64,000 nucleotides of DNA from Pollutiaquabacter aromativorans (GCA_049177215.1 CP185379.1:3596001-3660000); one strand, 5' to 3'; counted from the stretch's first letter, positions 40,509-50,159 are shown. Translations and numbers: made by a program. The notes: generated from the letters alone by a model not told the origin.

Positions 40509-40949
40509 TCAATTATTTCCGAGCTTGAAGTGGAGTTCGACCACCCGGCCGTTTTCGGAGAAAATGAGCTGGTCGGTGAGGTGCTTCATGAGAAAAATGC
40601 CGCGACCACACTCTTTTTCGAGGTTTTCGGGGGCGGTCGGGTCGGGGAGATTGTAGTAGTCGAAGCCGCGGCCTTCGTCGGAGATCGTGAAATTCAGGGA
40701 GTTATTGACGCGGCCGTATTTGATGTGCACCTTTTTACCGGGATCCGATTGGTTTCCGTGGTAAATGGCGTTGGTGACAGCCTCGGTGAGGGCCACCAGC
40801 ATGTTGCCGTACATGTCCTCGCTGACTTCGTACTGGTCGCGGAGCTGGTCGATCATGCGCTCCACGGCGCCAATACTATCCGGCTGGGACCGGAGCTCCA
40901 GGGTCTGTAATTGGTCGTTGCCCTGCATCAGCAGTTCGCTATTTTTCAA
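40509..40949 (-). CDS. Anti-sigma-factor-type serine kinase / HATPase_c protein (RsbW-like)
   Basis: This GHKL ATPase of 146 residues has the N box ALTEAVTNAIYHGN, G1 ISDEGRGFD and G2 CGRGIFLMKHL. The short, stand-alone form is that of RsbW/SpoIIAB-like regulators, which phosphorylate an anti-sigma antagonist. No cognate sigma or antagonist gene is nearby. It overlaps the end of the upstream DUF4175 gene by 11 bases, so the two are probably co-translated. Confidence 0.9.
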   Translation of the reverse strand: MKNSELLMQGNDQLQTLELRSQPDSIGAVERMIDQLRDQYEVSEDMYGNMLVALTEAVTNAIYHGNQSDPGKKVHIKYGRVNNSLNFTISDEGRGFDYYNLPDPTAPENLEKECGRGIFLMKHLTDQLIFSENGRVVELHFKLGNN

Positions 40950-43900
40950 TGGATTGGAAGTAATCTGAAACTTTTTGCCGGTAGAAGGAACTGAGCGACG
41001 GAGGTACCGTCCGGAGCAGTTCCATCTCCTTTAACTTAAGTCTTTTATACTCCTCGAAGGCCGCAGGGTTACGCTCGAAGCGATTTTTCGCCTCCTCGGA
41101 TTTGCGTTGTTCGTCCTGGTCCCGCTCGCGCTCGGCCCGTTCGCTTTCCAGGAGCCGGGTCAGGATCTCTTCCTGCCGTCTCAGGGTCTGGTCGGAGATC
41201 ATCCGGTTGACGATGTCCTTCTCCGTCTGCTCCATCTGGTTGGCGATGTCTTCGAGGTTGCCGAGCGACTTGCGGCCGTCCTTGTTGTCTTCCTGGTTGA
41301 GCTGCTGCAACTGCTGGCGGATGTACTCCTGCTGCGCGGCCATCTTGGCGAGTTGTTCGCTCATCGACTGGTCCTTGCTGATCTTGCCCTGGCTCTTCGA
41401 ACCCTGCTGCTTGAGCTGGTCCTTCATTTTCTGCATGTTCTTGTTCAGCTCCTGCTGCATCTTTTTCATCTCGGCGATCGAAGACGATTTCTTCTTGCCG
41501 GGCTTCTTACAGGAGGCCGACGGCTGGGCGTTCGCCTGCTGCTGCTGCATCTGCTGGAGCGCTTCGCTGAGTAGCAGGGTGAGGTTGTTCACCGAGGTCA
41601 TCACGAACTGCTGACGGCTTCGCGCCTGCGGCACGTTGCGTTCTTCCAGGTTGTCGATCGCTTCGCCCATGTTGAGGTTGATCGCGGCGATCTCCTGGTT
41701 CACCTTGGCCTGGATCTGCATGACGCGTTTGGAGAGGGCGAAGAGCGAATCTTCGATCACGCGGGCGTTGTCTTTCAACCGGCGTTGCTCCTGACCGGCG
41801 CGGAGGAACTGCGGGTTGTTGATGTCCATCCCCTTCAAGTCGGTCATCAGTTGTTCCTGGTCGAACGACATGCGCAGCAGGTTCTCGAGCAGGGCGCGCA
41901 GGGCGTCCATGTCCTCCTCGGCCTGTTCCTGCTCCATCTGCTGCTGGTTCTTTTCCATCTTCTGCGCCAGCTGGTCCATTTTCTGGGCTGCGTTCTTCTG
42001 CGACTTGCCCGCCTTGTTGTTCTTGCCCTGGTTCAGTTGCTGGCTGCTGTTCTCCATCTCCTGCTGGATTTCCTGCTCCTGCTGGTCGGTGTTTTCCAGG
42101 TTCTGCTTTTCCTCGAGCGCGTCGTTCTTCTTCGCCAGCTCGTCCATGTCCTTGCGGAAATCATCGAACTCCTTGTTCAGCTCGTCCTGCTTCGCTTGCA
42201 GATCCTTGCTGTCGGCGTTCTTGTCGTCGGCTTGTTTGGAAAGGTCGTCCTGCTTCTTCGCGAGGTCTTTCAGCTTGTCGATGCTTTCCTGCATCTTCTG
42301 CTCGAATTCCATTTGCTTGAACAACTCCAGGGTGCGTTCCAGTTCTTTCTGGAGGTCCTTGTTGTCGTTCTTCATTTGACCGAGTTGCTCCTGGAGCTGG
42401 GTCTTGTCGAGCTGTTGCATGAGCTCCTGGAGTTGCTGCATGAGTTTCTCCAGTTCGGGCGACATGAGTTTGTCGAGCAGCGACTGCAGTTGCTCCTGCT
42501 TGGCGAGGATGTCCTCGTTCACGCGCTTGTATTCCTGTTCCTGCCGGTTCTTCTCCTGGTTCTGCTTGCTGATCTCCTCGAGTTGCTTGCGCAGTTCCTG
42601 TTCGCGTTTCAGCAGTTCTTCCGCTTTCTTCCGGTCTTCCCAGGATGCTTCTTTCTTCTCGAGCAGTTTGCGGTTGAGGTCGTTCACATCCTTCTGCAGT
42701 TGCTGCGCTTTGCGGATGCTTTCGGTGAGGTCGCTCTTGATCGACTGGTTGCTCTTTTCACTGCTCTCGGCGATCTCGCGCAGACTCGGGGCTTTGAACA
42801 CGCGCACCGGTGTACGCGCGGCTTTGGGTCCGCTCACGCCGTCGTTGTCGCGCACTTCGAAATAATATTCGACTTCGTCGCCGGCCTGGATGTTGACCGA
42901 GGAAAGATCCCAGGAATAATAGAACGCGTCGGTGGTCAGGCTGCGGTTCACCGGCAGGTTCTCGGAGAAGGTGCGGTTGCGGTTGGCGCCCGTGGTGTCG
43001 TTCGACTTCAGGAAATGATAGTGGAACGAAAGGGCGCTGAAACCGTAGTCGTCGCGCACGAGTCCGCGGAAGAAGGTGCGCTTGGGCGAAAGCGAATCCT
43101 GCTGCTCTTCCATGGTGATCGTCGGGTACTGGTCGGGCACGATGGTGATGCCGTACTTCACCGTATCCGGTGAGCCGAGGAAACGATTGGATGGAAGCAG
43201 CGCGTAGCTGTCGTTGTGCAGGAAGCGACGGCTCAGGCTGAACCGCTCTTCGCCTTCGGGTTGAAGTGCCAGCAGCGTGTCGCCGAACGCGAGACGGAAA
43301 ACGTCGGTGTTGCGGGTGTTGAACGTCCAGGTGACCCGTGTACCCGCCGGCAGTACGAGGTCGCCGTTGTTCTCCAGCGTTTCGCTCTTCTTGTTCAGGT
43401 AGGCCGGGTAGTCGAGGCGCACCTGGAAGTTCATGAGCGTGGGTTTGGGAACGGCTTCAAGCTGGTAGGTGGACGAATAGAATCCGTCGGCCGTGAGGCG
43501 GAACTCCTGCGGTTGTTGCAGGTTGCGGAAGTTGTAGTGGAACTTCGTTGCCGATTCTTTTTCGAGGCGAAACAATTTGCCGTCGAGTTCGATGGACGCT
43601 TCGGCGGGGATCTCTTTTCCTTCAATACGTACGTCGAGGCGGAAGTCCTCCTGCTGGATCGCGCGGAGCGATTTGTTCTCGACAACGAATTGAAAAGGCG
43701 CCGGCTTTTCGAAATAGGTCCGGTGCTCGATGAGGCGTTTGGTGCTGTCGGTGATCAACGAGGGCGCCGCGAAGAGCAACACGAGTAGCACCGCCAGGGG
43801 CAATGCCGCGTAGCGGAGGTACCGGCGGTTTTCGCGCAGGTTCACCGCGGCGACAAAAGGAACAGGGCGGAGCTCGTCGACCTTCTGGTTGATCGACGCT

Positions 43901-44290
43901 TCGATCAGGGCGTTGTCGCCGGCGTTATCCGCCAGCTCACGAAGCTGGAGGACGTTGAGGAGTTTGTCCTGAACGTGGGAAAAATGTTTCCCGATGATGC
44001 GGGCGGCTTCTTCGTGGGAAATGATCTTGCCGATGCGGTAGAGATGGGCGAGGGGAATGGACGACAAAGCGGACCAGCAGGAACCCGATGCCAAGGATGA
44101 ACGCCCAGAACAGGAAGGTGCGCAGCCCGATGCTGAAGTGACCGAACGATTCGAGCAGGGTGACCAGCAGGAAAAAGCCCAACGAAAGGGTGAACGCGTA
44201 AATCGCGCCACGGATGAGCTGGTTCTGGTAGTATTTCCGGATGAATCCGTCCAGCTTCTCAATCAACAATCGGTAGGAATCCGGTGCCAT
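40939..44290 (-). pseudogene. DUF4175-type giant coiled-coil membrane protein, interrupted by a frameshift
   Basis: Two minus-strand frames join to one protein of about 1,117 residues. From ATG 44290, MAPDSYRLLIEKLDGFIRKYY leads to two membrane helices up to LVRFVV. There the frame changes (about 44060) and continues with IPLAHLYRIGKIISHEEAA, another helix (LRYAALPLAVLLVLLFAA), beta-rich repeats and a very long Gln/Glu/Lys/Asp-rich coiled coil (about residues 500-1080). This matches the DUF4175 family of Bacteroidota. One surplus base explains the break, real or an assembly error. TAGATTTG, a good -7 box, lies 12 bases upstream of the start. The function is unknown; it probably spans the inner membrane with a large extracytoplasmic part. 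Confidence 0.82.
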
Positions 44291-44356
44291 AATAGAGTAT
44301 CACAAATCTACGAATTCGCCCGCAGGGCGGGGGATGGGTAGTAACGTAAGGGAACG

Positions 44357-44785
44357 TTAAAAGTTGGCAGATATTAGTGAACAGTGAACAGTAAACAGTG
44401 AACAGTGAATAGTGAATCCTGCCCGCCGGAGCTTTAGCGTAGGCGGGAGCGTAGGCGGGAGCGAACAGCGAATAGCGAATAGCGAATAGTTGGGGTATTG
44501 GGGGTTTTGAGAGGTAGGTGACCGAATTTGGATTCGAATCCTCGTCACACAGTCCCCGGCAGGTGGTAGGCAGTAGGCGGTGCACAGGCCCCAGTTCACG
44601 GTAGGCAGTAGGCAGTAGGCGGTGCACAGGCCCTCATCCCTCGTCCCACGTCCCACGTCCCACGTCCCTCGTCCCTCGCCCCTCGCCCCTCGTCCCTCGC
44701 CCCTCGTCCCTCGTCCCACGTCCCTTCCAACCTTCCAACCGGAAACCCGAAACTCGGAACCCGAAACCCGGAACAATCAACCTCG
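44357..44785. repeat. Intergenic heptamer block between divergent DUF4175 and lipoprotein genes
   Basis: In order: AGTGAAC/AGCGAAT heptamers (about 44376-44415 and 44460-44490), a palindrome variant with a duplicated GTAGGCGGGAGC (about 44416-44460), GGTAGGCAGTAGGC heptamers (about 44565-44625), a CCTCGTC/CCCACGT array (about 44635-44725), CCAACCTT and GAAACCC tracts (about 44726-44775). No gene is supported. Confidence 0.85.
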
Positions 44786-44849
44786 ATTTCATGCTTTCTG
44801 CCAAATCCCACCCGCGACTTTTCCGAAATTTCCGGCCAAATTTGATGAG

Positions 44850-45695
44850 ATGAAGTACTCCCTTTTATTCCTGGGCCTTGGCGCTGCGCTGCTACAGGCT
44901 TGTTCGGGTGGCGATGATAGCCGGCAACAGGCTGCCGATACCGCCGCGACGGCTTTGATCGACACTTCCGTCACCAAGGCCACGGAGCAACTGAGCCGTA
45001 AGTTCTTCTATACGATCGGCGAATTGCCTTCGCCGCTGGAGCTGCTCGACCTGATCAACCGCAAAGACATTGCCTACAACAGCTCCCTCCTGAACCCGAC
45101 CGAGCGGGCCGACAGCTACAAGACCGGTTTCCAGAAGGCAGTCAACTACGGTATCTACGGCGTGGACATGTCCTACGCCGCGTTTTACGGACAAAGCCAG
45201 GACGCGCTCAACTACTTCTCGACCACCCGCCAGATGGCCAAGAAACTGGGCGTCGAACAGCCGTTCGAAGAGTTTGTGAAAGGCGTGGACCAGTACCAGT
45301 CGGAGAAGGATTCGCTCTTGTCGATCATGGACCGCGCGTATGCCGGCATCCAGGAGTATCTCAAATCGAATCACCGACTCGAGGTGGCCGCGCACGTGCT
45401 CACCGGTTCGGTGATCGAGTCGCAATACCTGAGCTTGTCGCTGCTGCAGGATCCGTCCGCACCCGGACAGGAACAGCTTTATCAGCGCGTGGTGGACCAG
45501 AAGAAGTACGTACAGAACCTGATCGACCTGATGTCGGATATGAAAGAGTATCCCAGCTCCGCATCCCTGCTCAACGACTTGAAAGGATTGCTGAGCGCTT
45601 ACGAAGGCATCAACGCGGTGGGCGATCTCACGAAGGAAAAGCTGGCAACGCTTCAACAGTCCGTAACCACCGTGCGGAACAACTTGGTGAAGTAG
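44850..45695 (+). CDS. Lipoprotein of unknown function
   Basis: The product has 281 residues. The signal peptide ends in a lipobox (LLQACSGGDD) with Cys at about residue 17; the following Ser-Gly-Gly-Asp-Asp could act as an export signal to the surface. The rest is largely alpha-helical, with conserved-looking SRKFFYTIGELPSPLELLDLI and a C-terminal amphipathic helix. No family is recognised. ATG 44850 is chosen because the lipoprotein signal starts there; the upstream open frame runs into heptamer repeats. CAAATTTG, close to the -7 consensus, lies five bases upstream. Confidence 0.78.
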   Translation: MKYSLLFLGLGAALLQACSGGDDSRQQAADTAATALIDTSVTKATEQLSRKFFYTIGELPSPLELLDLINRKDIAYNSSLLNPTERADSYKTGFQKAVNYGIYGVDMSYAAFYGQSQDALNYFSTTRQMAKKLGVEQPFEEFVKGVDQYQSEKDSLLSIMDRAYAGIQEYLKSNHRLEVAAHVLTGSVIESQYLSLSLLQDPSAPGQEQLYQRVVDQKKYVQNLIDLMSDMKEYPSSASLLNDLKGLLSAYEGINAVGDLTKEKLATLQQSVTTVRNNLVK

Positions 45696-45749
45696 TGTCA
45701 AACCGGGAATCCGGTTTCGATACCAACGGTCTGTTTGTTCTTCGTAAGT

Positions 45750-45849
45750 TATAGCACGCGGATGCCGCGGATGTTGCGGACTTGCGCGGATATAGTCGGA
45801 ATAGCTTTATCCGCGTTCATCCGCCTGATCCGCGGAATCCGCGTGCCAT
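45750..45849. repeat. Large inverted repeat built of CGCGGAT units
   Basis: GCACGCGGATGCCGCGGAT on the left can pair with ATCCGCGGAATCCGCGTGC on the right across about 60 bases that also contain CGCGGAT/ATCCGCG motifs. It sits between two convergent genes. Confidence 0.75.
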
Positions 45850-45884
45850 AAAGAGTAAGGCAACAGCCTAGAATAAAACAATAA

Positions 45885-45921
45885 AAAACCCGGTCACTAT
45901 CAGGTAACCGGGTTTTCTGTT
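45885..45921. terminator. Bidirectional terminator
   Basis: AAAACCCGGT-CACTATCAGGT-ACCGGGTTTT hairpin with A and T tracts on each side, between the convergent lipoprotein and winged-helix genes. Confidence 0.85.
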
Positions 45922-45937
45922 TTTAGAAAGAACATTA

Positions 45938-46642
45938 TCAGAGATCATCCCCATCCATCAAAGTAGGATCGGGGATACGCAGCGCGTGCTTCACCGGAAT
46001 GCCGGCCGGCATCGAAACCCCGCCGCCCGGACCGCGGTACTCATCTTTTCCTTCGATGAACTGGATGCCCTGCGGCGTAATGCTGTAGTGACCTTTCTTA
46101 CGCGCGCCGTTGAAGGCGATCAGACCGAAACGCTTGAGCGAGGATACGTACCGAGCGCCGGTCACGCCGCCCACGCCGGTGAGTTGGAACAATTCGTTCG
46201 CGCGCAGCGAGCCGTTGCGGTAGAGGTACGCCAGCATGAGTACCTGCTTGCGGAGGTTGGGCGCGTTCTGGGCAACCTGGCCGGGATAGGATTTCCAGCG
46301 GATGTACAACTGTTCGAGATCCAGGTCGAGCGACTGTTCATCGGCCGCGACCACCCCCGGCAAAGCCGCGCCGGAAACCTCTTTCCCGCCCGGTACCCGG
46401 CGTAGCCGGTCGTTCAACTGGAGCTGGTTGTTGCTGATCAGCTGGAGTTCCTCCACGCGCAGGTGGAGGTCGTCGATGATCTTCTGCAGGTCGTCGATCC
46501 GCTTCAACAGCTTGTTGTTGCGGATCATCAGGTGGTTGAACTGGTGGTACAGTTCCTCGTTTTCCTGGGTCAGTTGGCGGATCAGCGATTGCTGGTTTTC
46601 CAGCTTCTGTTGCTGGTTTTCGGGCATGTTGTGGTTATCCAT
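45938..46642 (-). CDS. Coiled-coil plus winged-helix protein
   Basis: The product has 234 residues. Residues 8-75 form a Gln/Leu/Asn-rich coiled coil (LIRQLTQENEELYHQFNHL...LLKRIDDLQKIIDDLHLRVEEL). Residues 125-200 resemble a winged helix-turn-helix (RKQVLMLAYLYRNGSLRANELFQLTG, GARYVSSLKRFGLI, YSITPQGIQFIEG), as in PadR/MarR-type DNA-binding proteins. It is probably a dimeric transcription regulator; its targets are unknown. ATG 46642 is preferred over an in-frame TTG nine codons upstream. Confidence 0.7.
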   Translation of the reverse strand: MDNHNMPENQQQKLENQQSLIRQLTQENEELYHQFNHLMIRNNKLLKRIDDLQKIIDDLHLRVEELQLISNNQLQLNDRLRRVPGGKEVSGAALPGVVAADEQSLDLDLEQLYIRWKSYPGQVAQNAPNLRKQVLMLAYLYRNGSLRANELFQLTGVGGVTGARYVSSLKRFGLIAFNGARKKGHYSITPQGIQFIEGKDEYRGPGGGVSMPAGIPVKHALRIPDPTLMDGDDL

Positions 46643-46823
46643 TCGGGATTGAAAGTTCGCAGTTTTCAATTTTAATGATGGTATAAATGTATTCGCTTTT
46701 TCATTCGTGCAAGGCCTTTTTGCATTTTTTTATCATCATTATGTTTAAAATGCTCATAATAAAGAACTTTCGTTTTTTAGCTAAAAAATGCGGTCTTGAC
46801 CGGAATGGTTACTTTTAGGCCCC
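46643..46823. promoter_or_regulatory. AT-rich divergent promoter region
   Basis: This gap of about 180 bases separates the divergent winged-helix and methyltransferase genes. It is AT-rich (TTTTTTATCATCATTATG, GTTTTTTAGCTAAAAAATG). TACTTTTA lies six bases before the methyltransferase ATG. The palindrome TTTTTTAGCTAAAAAA (about 46773-46788) is a possible operator. Confidence 0.5.
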
Positions 46824-47702
46824 ATGCTGTTATTGGCCCCCGAACGCTTCCCGGATTACGAACTGATCGACTGCGGGAACTTTGAAAAACTGGAACGTTT
46901 CGGGTCGGTCATTACCATTCGTCCGGAGCCCCAGGCAGTCTGGGATCCCCGGCTGACGCAGCGCGATTGGGAGAAGAAAGCCCACCTGCGGTTTGTGCCC
47001 AAGAGCAGCTCGAGCGGTAGCTGGAAAAAGATGAAGGACGCGCCCGACCGCTGGCAGATCCGGTATCAGCTTCCCGAAAGCGGCGGTAAGAAGCCGGCGC
47101 CCCTGACCTTCCGGCTGGCCCTCACCGCCTTCAAACACGTGGGCGTTTTTCCGGAGCAGGCGGTCAACTGGGACTACATTTATCGATCCGTCAAGGCGCT
47201 CAACATGGAGCAGCCGCGCGTGCTCAACCTGTTTGCCTACACCGGAGGCGCTTCGCTTGCCGCGCGCGCTGCCGGTGCCGACGTGACCCACCTCGACTCG
47301 GTCCGGCAGGTCGTCAGTTGGGCACGGGAGAACATGGAGCTGAGCCAGCAGCAGGACATCCGCTGGCTGGTGGAAGACGCGATGACCTTCGTGCGCCGCG
47401 AAGTGAAGCGCGGAAAGAAATACCACGGCATCATCCTCGATCCGCCGGCCTACGGTCACGGCACCGACGGACAGAAATGGAAACTCGAAGACATGATCAA
47501 CGAGATGGTGCAACACGTCCGCGCGCTGCTCGAGGAGAAACACTTTCTCGTCCTCAACACCTACTCGCTCGGCTTTTCCAGCATCATCCTCGAAAACCTC
47601 CTCGCCGATTGTCCCGGCCTCGAAACCGGCGAGCTCTACTTACAGGCGACCAGCGGGGTGAAGTTGCCGTTGGGGGTTTTTGGGAGGGTCACTCGGGTAT
47701 GA
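46824..47702 (+). CDS. RlmI-like SAM-dependent RNA methyltransferase
   Basis: The product has 292 residues. After an N-terminal beta-rich part comes a class I methyltransferase fold, with SAM motif VLNLFAYTGGASLAARAAGA, acidic loop HLDSVRQVVSWARENMELS and catalytic region GIILDPPAYGHG, as in the RlmI/RlmK family that methylates cytosine C5 in 23S rRNA. The N-terminal PUA domain of RlmI is absent, so the substrate is uncertain. The start follows TACTTTTAGGCCCC, a -7-like box next to the ATG. Confidence 0.85.
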   Translation: MLLLAPERFPDYELIDCGNFEKLERFGSVITIRPEPQAVWDPRLTQRDWEKKAHLRFVPKSSSSGSWKKMKDAPDRWQIRYQLPESGGKKPAPLTFRLALTAFKHVGVFPEQAVNWDYIYRSVKALNMEQPRVLNLFAYTGGASLAARAAGADVTHLDSVRQVVSWARENMELSQQQDIRWLVEDAMTFVRREVKRGKKYHGIILDPPAYGHGTDGQKWKLEDMINEMVQHVRALLEEKHFLVLNTYSLGFSSIILENLLADCPGLETGELYLQATSGVKLPLGVFGRVTRV

Positions 47703-48055
47703 TTGTTGGGCCGGTGGGGGGGGGCGTTCCGGGTTCCGGGTTTCGAGTTTCGCGTTGTTTTAATTTGTTAATGCTACGGCAGGTAGGCGGTAGTGTTCCG
47801 AGTTTCGCGTTTCGAGTTGTTTTAATTTGTTAATGCTACGGCAGGCAGGCGGTAGTGTTCCGAGTTTCGAGTTTCCTGCCTTCGCTAAAGCTACGGCAGG
47901 CAGGCGGGTTCCGAGTTGAATATCAGGAATGAGGGACGAGATACTGTTGCATCGATCAACTCGATAATTTTCAACCTTCAACTTACAACCTTCAACCTTC
48001 AACCTTCAACGAACCACCGCCTACCGCCCACCGCCTACCACTCAAGCCCAATCCG
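47703..48055. repeat. Intergenic repeats: 62-bp tandem pair and heptamer arrays
   Basis: A 62-bp unit (GTTGTTTTAATTTGTTAATG... to TTCGA) is duplicated at 47754-47815 and 47816-47877. A palindrome variant lies at about 47875-47910. CAACCTT heptamers run from about 47970 to 48010 and CCGCCTA heptamers to about 48045. A G9 run is at 47716-47724. No gene is seen. Confidence 0.8.
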
Positions 48056-48060
48056 GCCTG

Positions 48061-48489
48061 TCAGCCGCGCATACTCTCCAACAGGCCGATAGCCTCCGTG
48101 GGATTAAGTACAGGCAGGGTGCTTTTCCTGTAGTCGCGGGTATCGCGCGTCACCAGAGCGTCCAACTTGATGATGGTCTTTGCGCAATGGTATTGAATCG
48201 CGTCTTCAAAATCGCGGATATCGGATGTTAGTGCTTTCGAAATGACAGCCGGGGTAACAGCAACGATCTCGACCAGTTCGCTTAGCGTAAGTAAGAGTTT
48301 CAGCGTTTCCGCATGTGATTTGGACTGTCGGATGATGTAATAGATGTTGTTAAACGAAACCGATGAAACGTATAGGGTTAATTTCCTTTTAGCGGAAAGG
48401 TCGAAAAGACGCGTTGCTGCAACCGCAAACGGTTTACGATCGGCCAGGAAGTCGATCAGTACGTTGGTGTCCAGAAACAGGTGCTTCAT
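48061..48489 (-). CDS. PIN-domain toxin (VapC-like)
   Basis: The product has 142 residues. It is a PIN-fold RNase with the first catalytic Asp in FLDTNVLIDFLADR and the later acidic residues in DIRDFEDAIQYHCA and DALVTRDTRDY. It likely cleaves RNA when freed from its antitoxin. The start overlaps the antitoxin stop by four bases, so the two are coupled. Confidence 0.92.
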   Translation of the reverse strand: MKHLFLDTNVLIDFLADRKPFAVAATRLFDLSAKRKLTLYVSSVSFNNIYYIIRQSKSHAETLKLLLTLSELVEIVAVTPAVISKALTSDIRDFEDAIQYHCAKTIIKLDALVTRDTRDYRKSTLPVLNPTEAIGLLESMRG

Positions 48490-48734
48490 CCCTGCTTTTT
48501 CCTGGACAAAGCCTTGCCGAGCTCGCTTTTATAATCGAAGTCCTCCGGCAGGGATAGGGCGCCTTTCAAACGAAGCACGTTGGGGGAAATCGTCTCTTCA
48601 GCAGATTCTTTCGACGTCAGGGACATCAGGTATTTTTCCACGATGTCGGACAGGCTCTTTCCCTGCTTACGGGCGTACTTCTTCGCCAGGGCGATTACCG
48701 AATCGTCGATCGTAAGGGTGAGTTTGGTGGTCAT
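48486..48734 (-). CDS. Ribbon-helix-helix-type antitoxin (DUF6364-like)
   Basis: The product has 82 residues. The N-terminal strand and helices (KLTLTIDDSVIALAKKYARKQGKSLSDIVEKYL) form a ribbon-helix-helix DNA-binding unit like DUF6364 antitoxins. The C-terminal part (EDFDYKSELGKALSRKK) should wrap the PIN toxin. It is the first gene of the pair and probably represses its own promoter, where an inverted repeat is seen. Confidence 0.88.
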   Translation of the reverse strand: MTTKLTLTIDDSVIALAKKYARKQGKSLSDIVEKYLMSLTSKESAEETISPNVLRLKGALSLPEDFDYKSELGKALSRKKQG

Positions 48735-48735
48735 G

Positions 48736-48785
48736 ACACGTGTGAATTATAATACAAATATACGTGTTTTGACCGGATTTGTCAA
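48736..48785 (-). promoter_or_regulatory. Bacteroidota-type promoter and operator of the toxin/antitoxin pair
   Basis: On the minus strand TTG (48783-48785) is followed after 20 bases by TATATTTG (48755-48762), a full match to TTG-N19..21-TAnnTTTG. ACACGTGT (48736-48743) and ACGTGT (48762-48767) flank the start region as an inverted repeat, a likely binding site for the antitoxin. Confidence 0.8.
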
Positions 48786-48863
48786 GTACTCTTGTGGACG
48801 GACTTGGCGCAAAACGACCGATGATTTAAAATTTGGCTAGATTTAGAACGAATTATCGGGCCG

Positions 48864-50159
48864 ATGAGAATTCGAAAGGCAGACAGCATGAAATTGCGCT
48901 ATGTCAGGTCGGTTTTCCTCAGGGTGGTTAATGGAGCAGCCGGCAGCAAGCGATCCGCCACGGCCCGCGCCTTATTCAGGTACCGGTTTTTCGATAAGTA
49001 CTTCAACCTTGATCCAACCAGAAGCGGGATACGACAGGCCAATAATCCTGATCAGCTTGCGATGCTCAGTGCGGAAGAGATCTCGTTCAATACGACAGGG
49101 TATTTTTATGTTTATGTGACCAATGAGAGTCCGACTGATGTGAGTTTCGATAACCTGCTCATCAAACACTACCCCGGTTTCCTGTTGCAGGAGAACCACT
49201 ACTACCCGTTCGGGCTGCTCAACAAAGCGCTTAGCTCCGACGAGCAGAAAGGCTTCCACCAGCGCTACGGTTTCAATGGGAAGGAGTTCGAGAACGGACT
49301 GGACTGGCGGGTGAATGATTTCGGGGCGAGGATGTATGATCCGGTGCTGGGGAGGTGGGGGAGTGTGGATCCTAAAGCACATCTTGCACCGAGTTGGTCA
49401 CCATATAATGCCATGTGGTGCAATCCTATTTTAAACATTGACCCTGACGGACAATATGCAGTGTCAGTACACTACAATATCACCTATAATACCCTCATTA
49501 AGTTAGGATATAGTAATACGGTGGCAGATAATATTGCTCATCATGCGAGTGTTTATGCAGACCATCCCGAGCTTTCCGTTTTAAATCTTGATAATGTTTT
49601 ACATGGGACTAATAATTCTTACAGGCCAGGTATTGATTATTCAAAAACACAATTTTCTCAGGAAGAATGGCGCAGTAATTGGCATTCTATGATGTCGGAC
49701 GCGGAAGCTGCATCAGGTATGACACATGAGGAAGCGATGCAACGAGGTTTATCATTTGGATGGAGTAATATTTTTGCCCAGCAGGATAAGGAAGATATTA
49801 ACAAATTAGGGCAAGGGTTACACGCATTGCAGGATGCATACGCACATAAGGGCGCAAGCACGGAAGAACATTTAGGCACAAATAGTTTTGGTGTTTATAC
49901 TTCCGAAACATGGGGAATGTTATATAATGATGCATATGGCAATACTGACCAAGCTGAATTAATAACAAGGTCTGCATGGACAATGCTTCAAATATTTAAG
50001 GGAAATACAAGCTCTTTGCAAAACGGCATGAATTTCGATTTTACAGGAATTTCAGCCGACCAATTAAAAACAACACAAGGATTATTCGAGAAAGCGGGAT
50101 ATAATCTGAATGCTGAAAAAGGTAAAGGAATGTATTCAATTCAAAAAATAGAAAGATAA
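48864..50159 (+). CDS. Orphan RHS C-terminal tip with a putative zinc phospholipase-like toxin domain
   Basis: The product is 431 residues. About 40-180 match the end of an RHS repeat protein (NHYYPFGLLNKAL, RYGFNGKEFENGLDWRVNDFGARMYDPVLGRW in parts, SPYNAMWCNPILNIDPDGQ). The PDGQ motif marks the switch to a variable toxin tip. The tip (about 185-431) contains GQGLHALQDAYAHKG, a His-x3-Asp-x3-His pattern like zinc-dependent phospholipase C/P1-nuclease folds. The large RHS shell upstream is missing, so this is a displaced or silent tip cassette. The first about 40 residues look non-native, so the start is uncertain. The tip is much more AT-rich than the RHS part, consistent with cassette exchange. 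Confidence 0.78.
   Translation: MRIRKADSMKLRYVRSVFLRVVNGAAGSKRSATARALFRYRFFDKYFNLDPTRSGIRQANNPDQLAMLSAEEISFNTTGYFYVYVTNESPTDVSFDNLLIKHYPGFLLQENHYYPFGLLNKALSSDEQKGFHQRYGFNGKEFENGLDWRVNDFGARMYDPVLGRWGSVDPKAHLAPSWSPYNAMWCNPILNIDPDGQYAVSVHYNITYNTLIKLGYSNTVADNIAHHASVYADHPELSVLNLDNVLHGTNNSYRPGIDYSKTQFSQEEWRSNWHSMMSDAEAASGMTHEEAMQRGLSFGWSNIFAQQDKEDINKLGQGLHALQDAYAHKGASTEEHLGTNSFGVYTSETWGMLYNDAYGNTDQAELITRSAWTMLQIFKGNTSSLQNGMNFDFTGISADQLKTTQGLFEKAGYNLNAEKGKGMYSIQKIER

Noticed and set aside
41107..43173. Long plus-strand Leu/Val-rich open frames antisense to the DUF4175 gene
   Set aside because: They are the complement of Gln/Glu/Lys codons of the coiled coil; apparent hydrophobicity is an artefact.
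44520..44550. T-arm-like sequence GGATTCGAATCC suggesting a tRNA remnant
   Set aside because: The bases around the TTCGAAT loop do not give a five-pair T stem with the required G53-C61, and no acceptor or anticodon arm is nearby.
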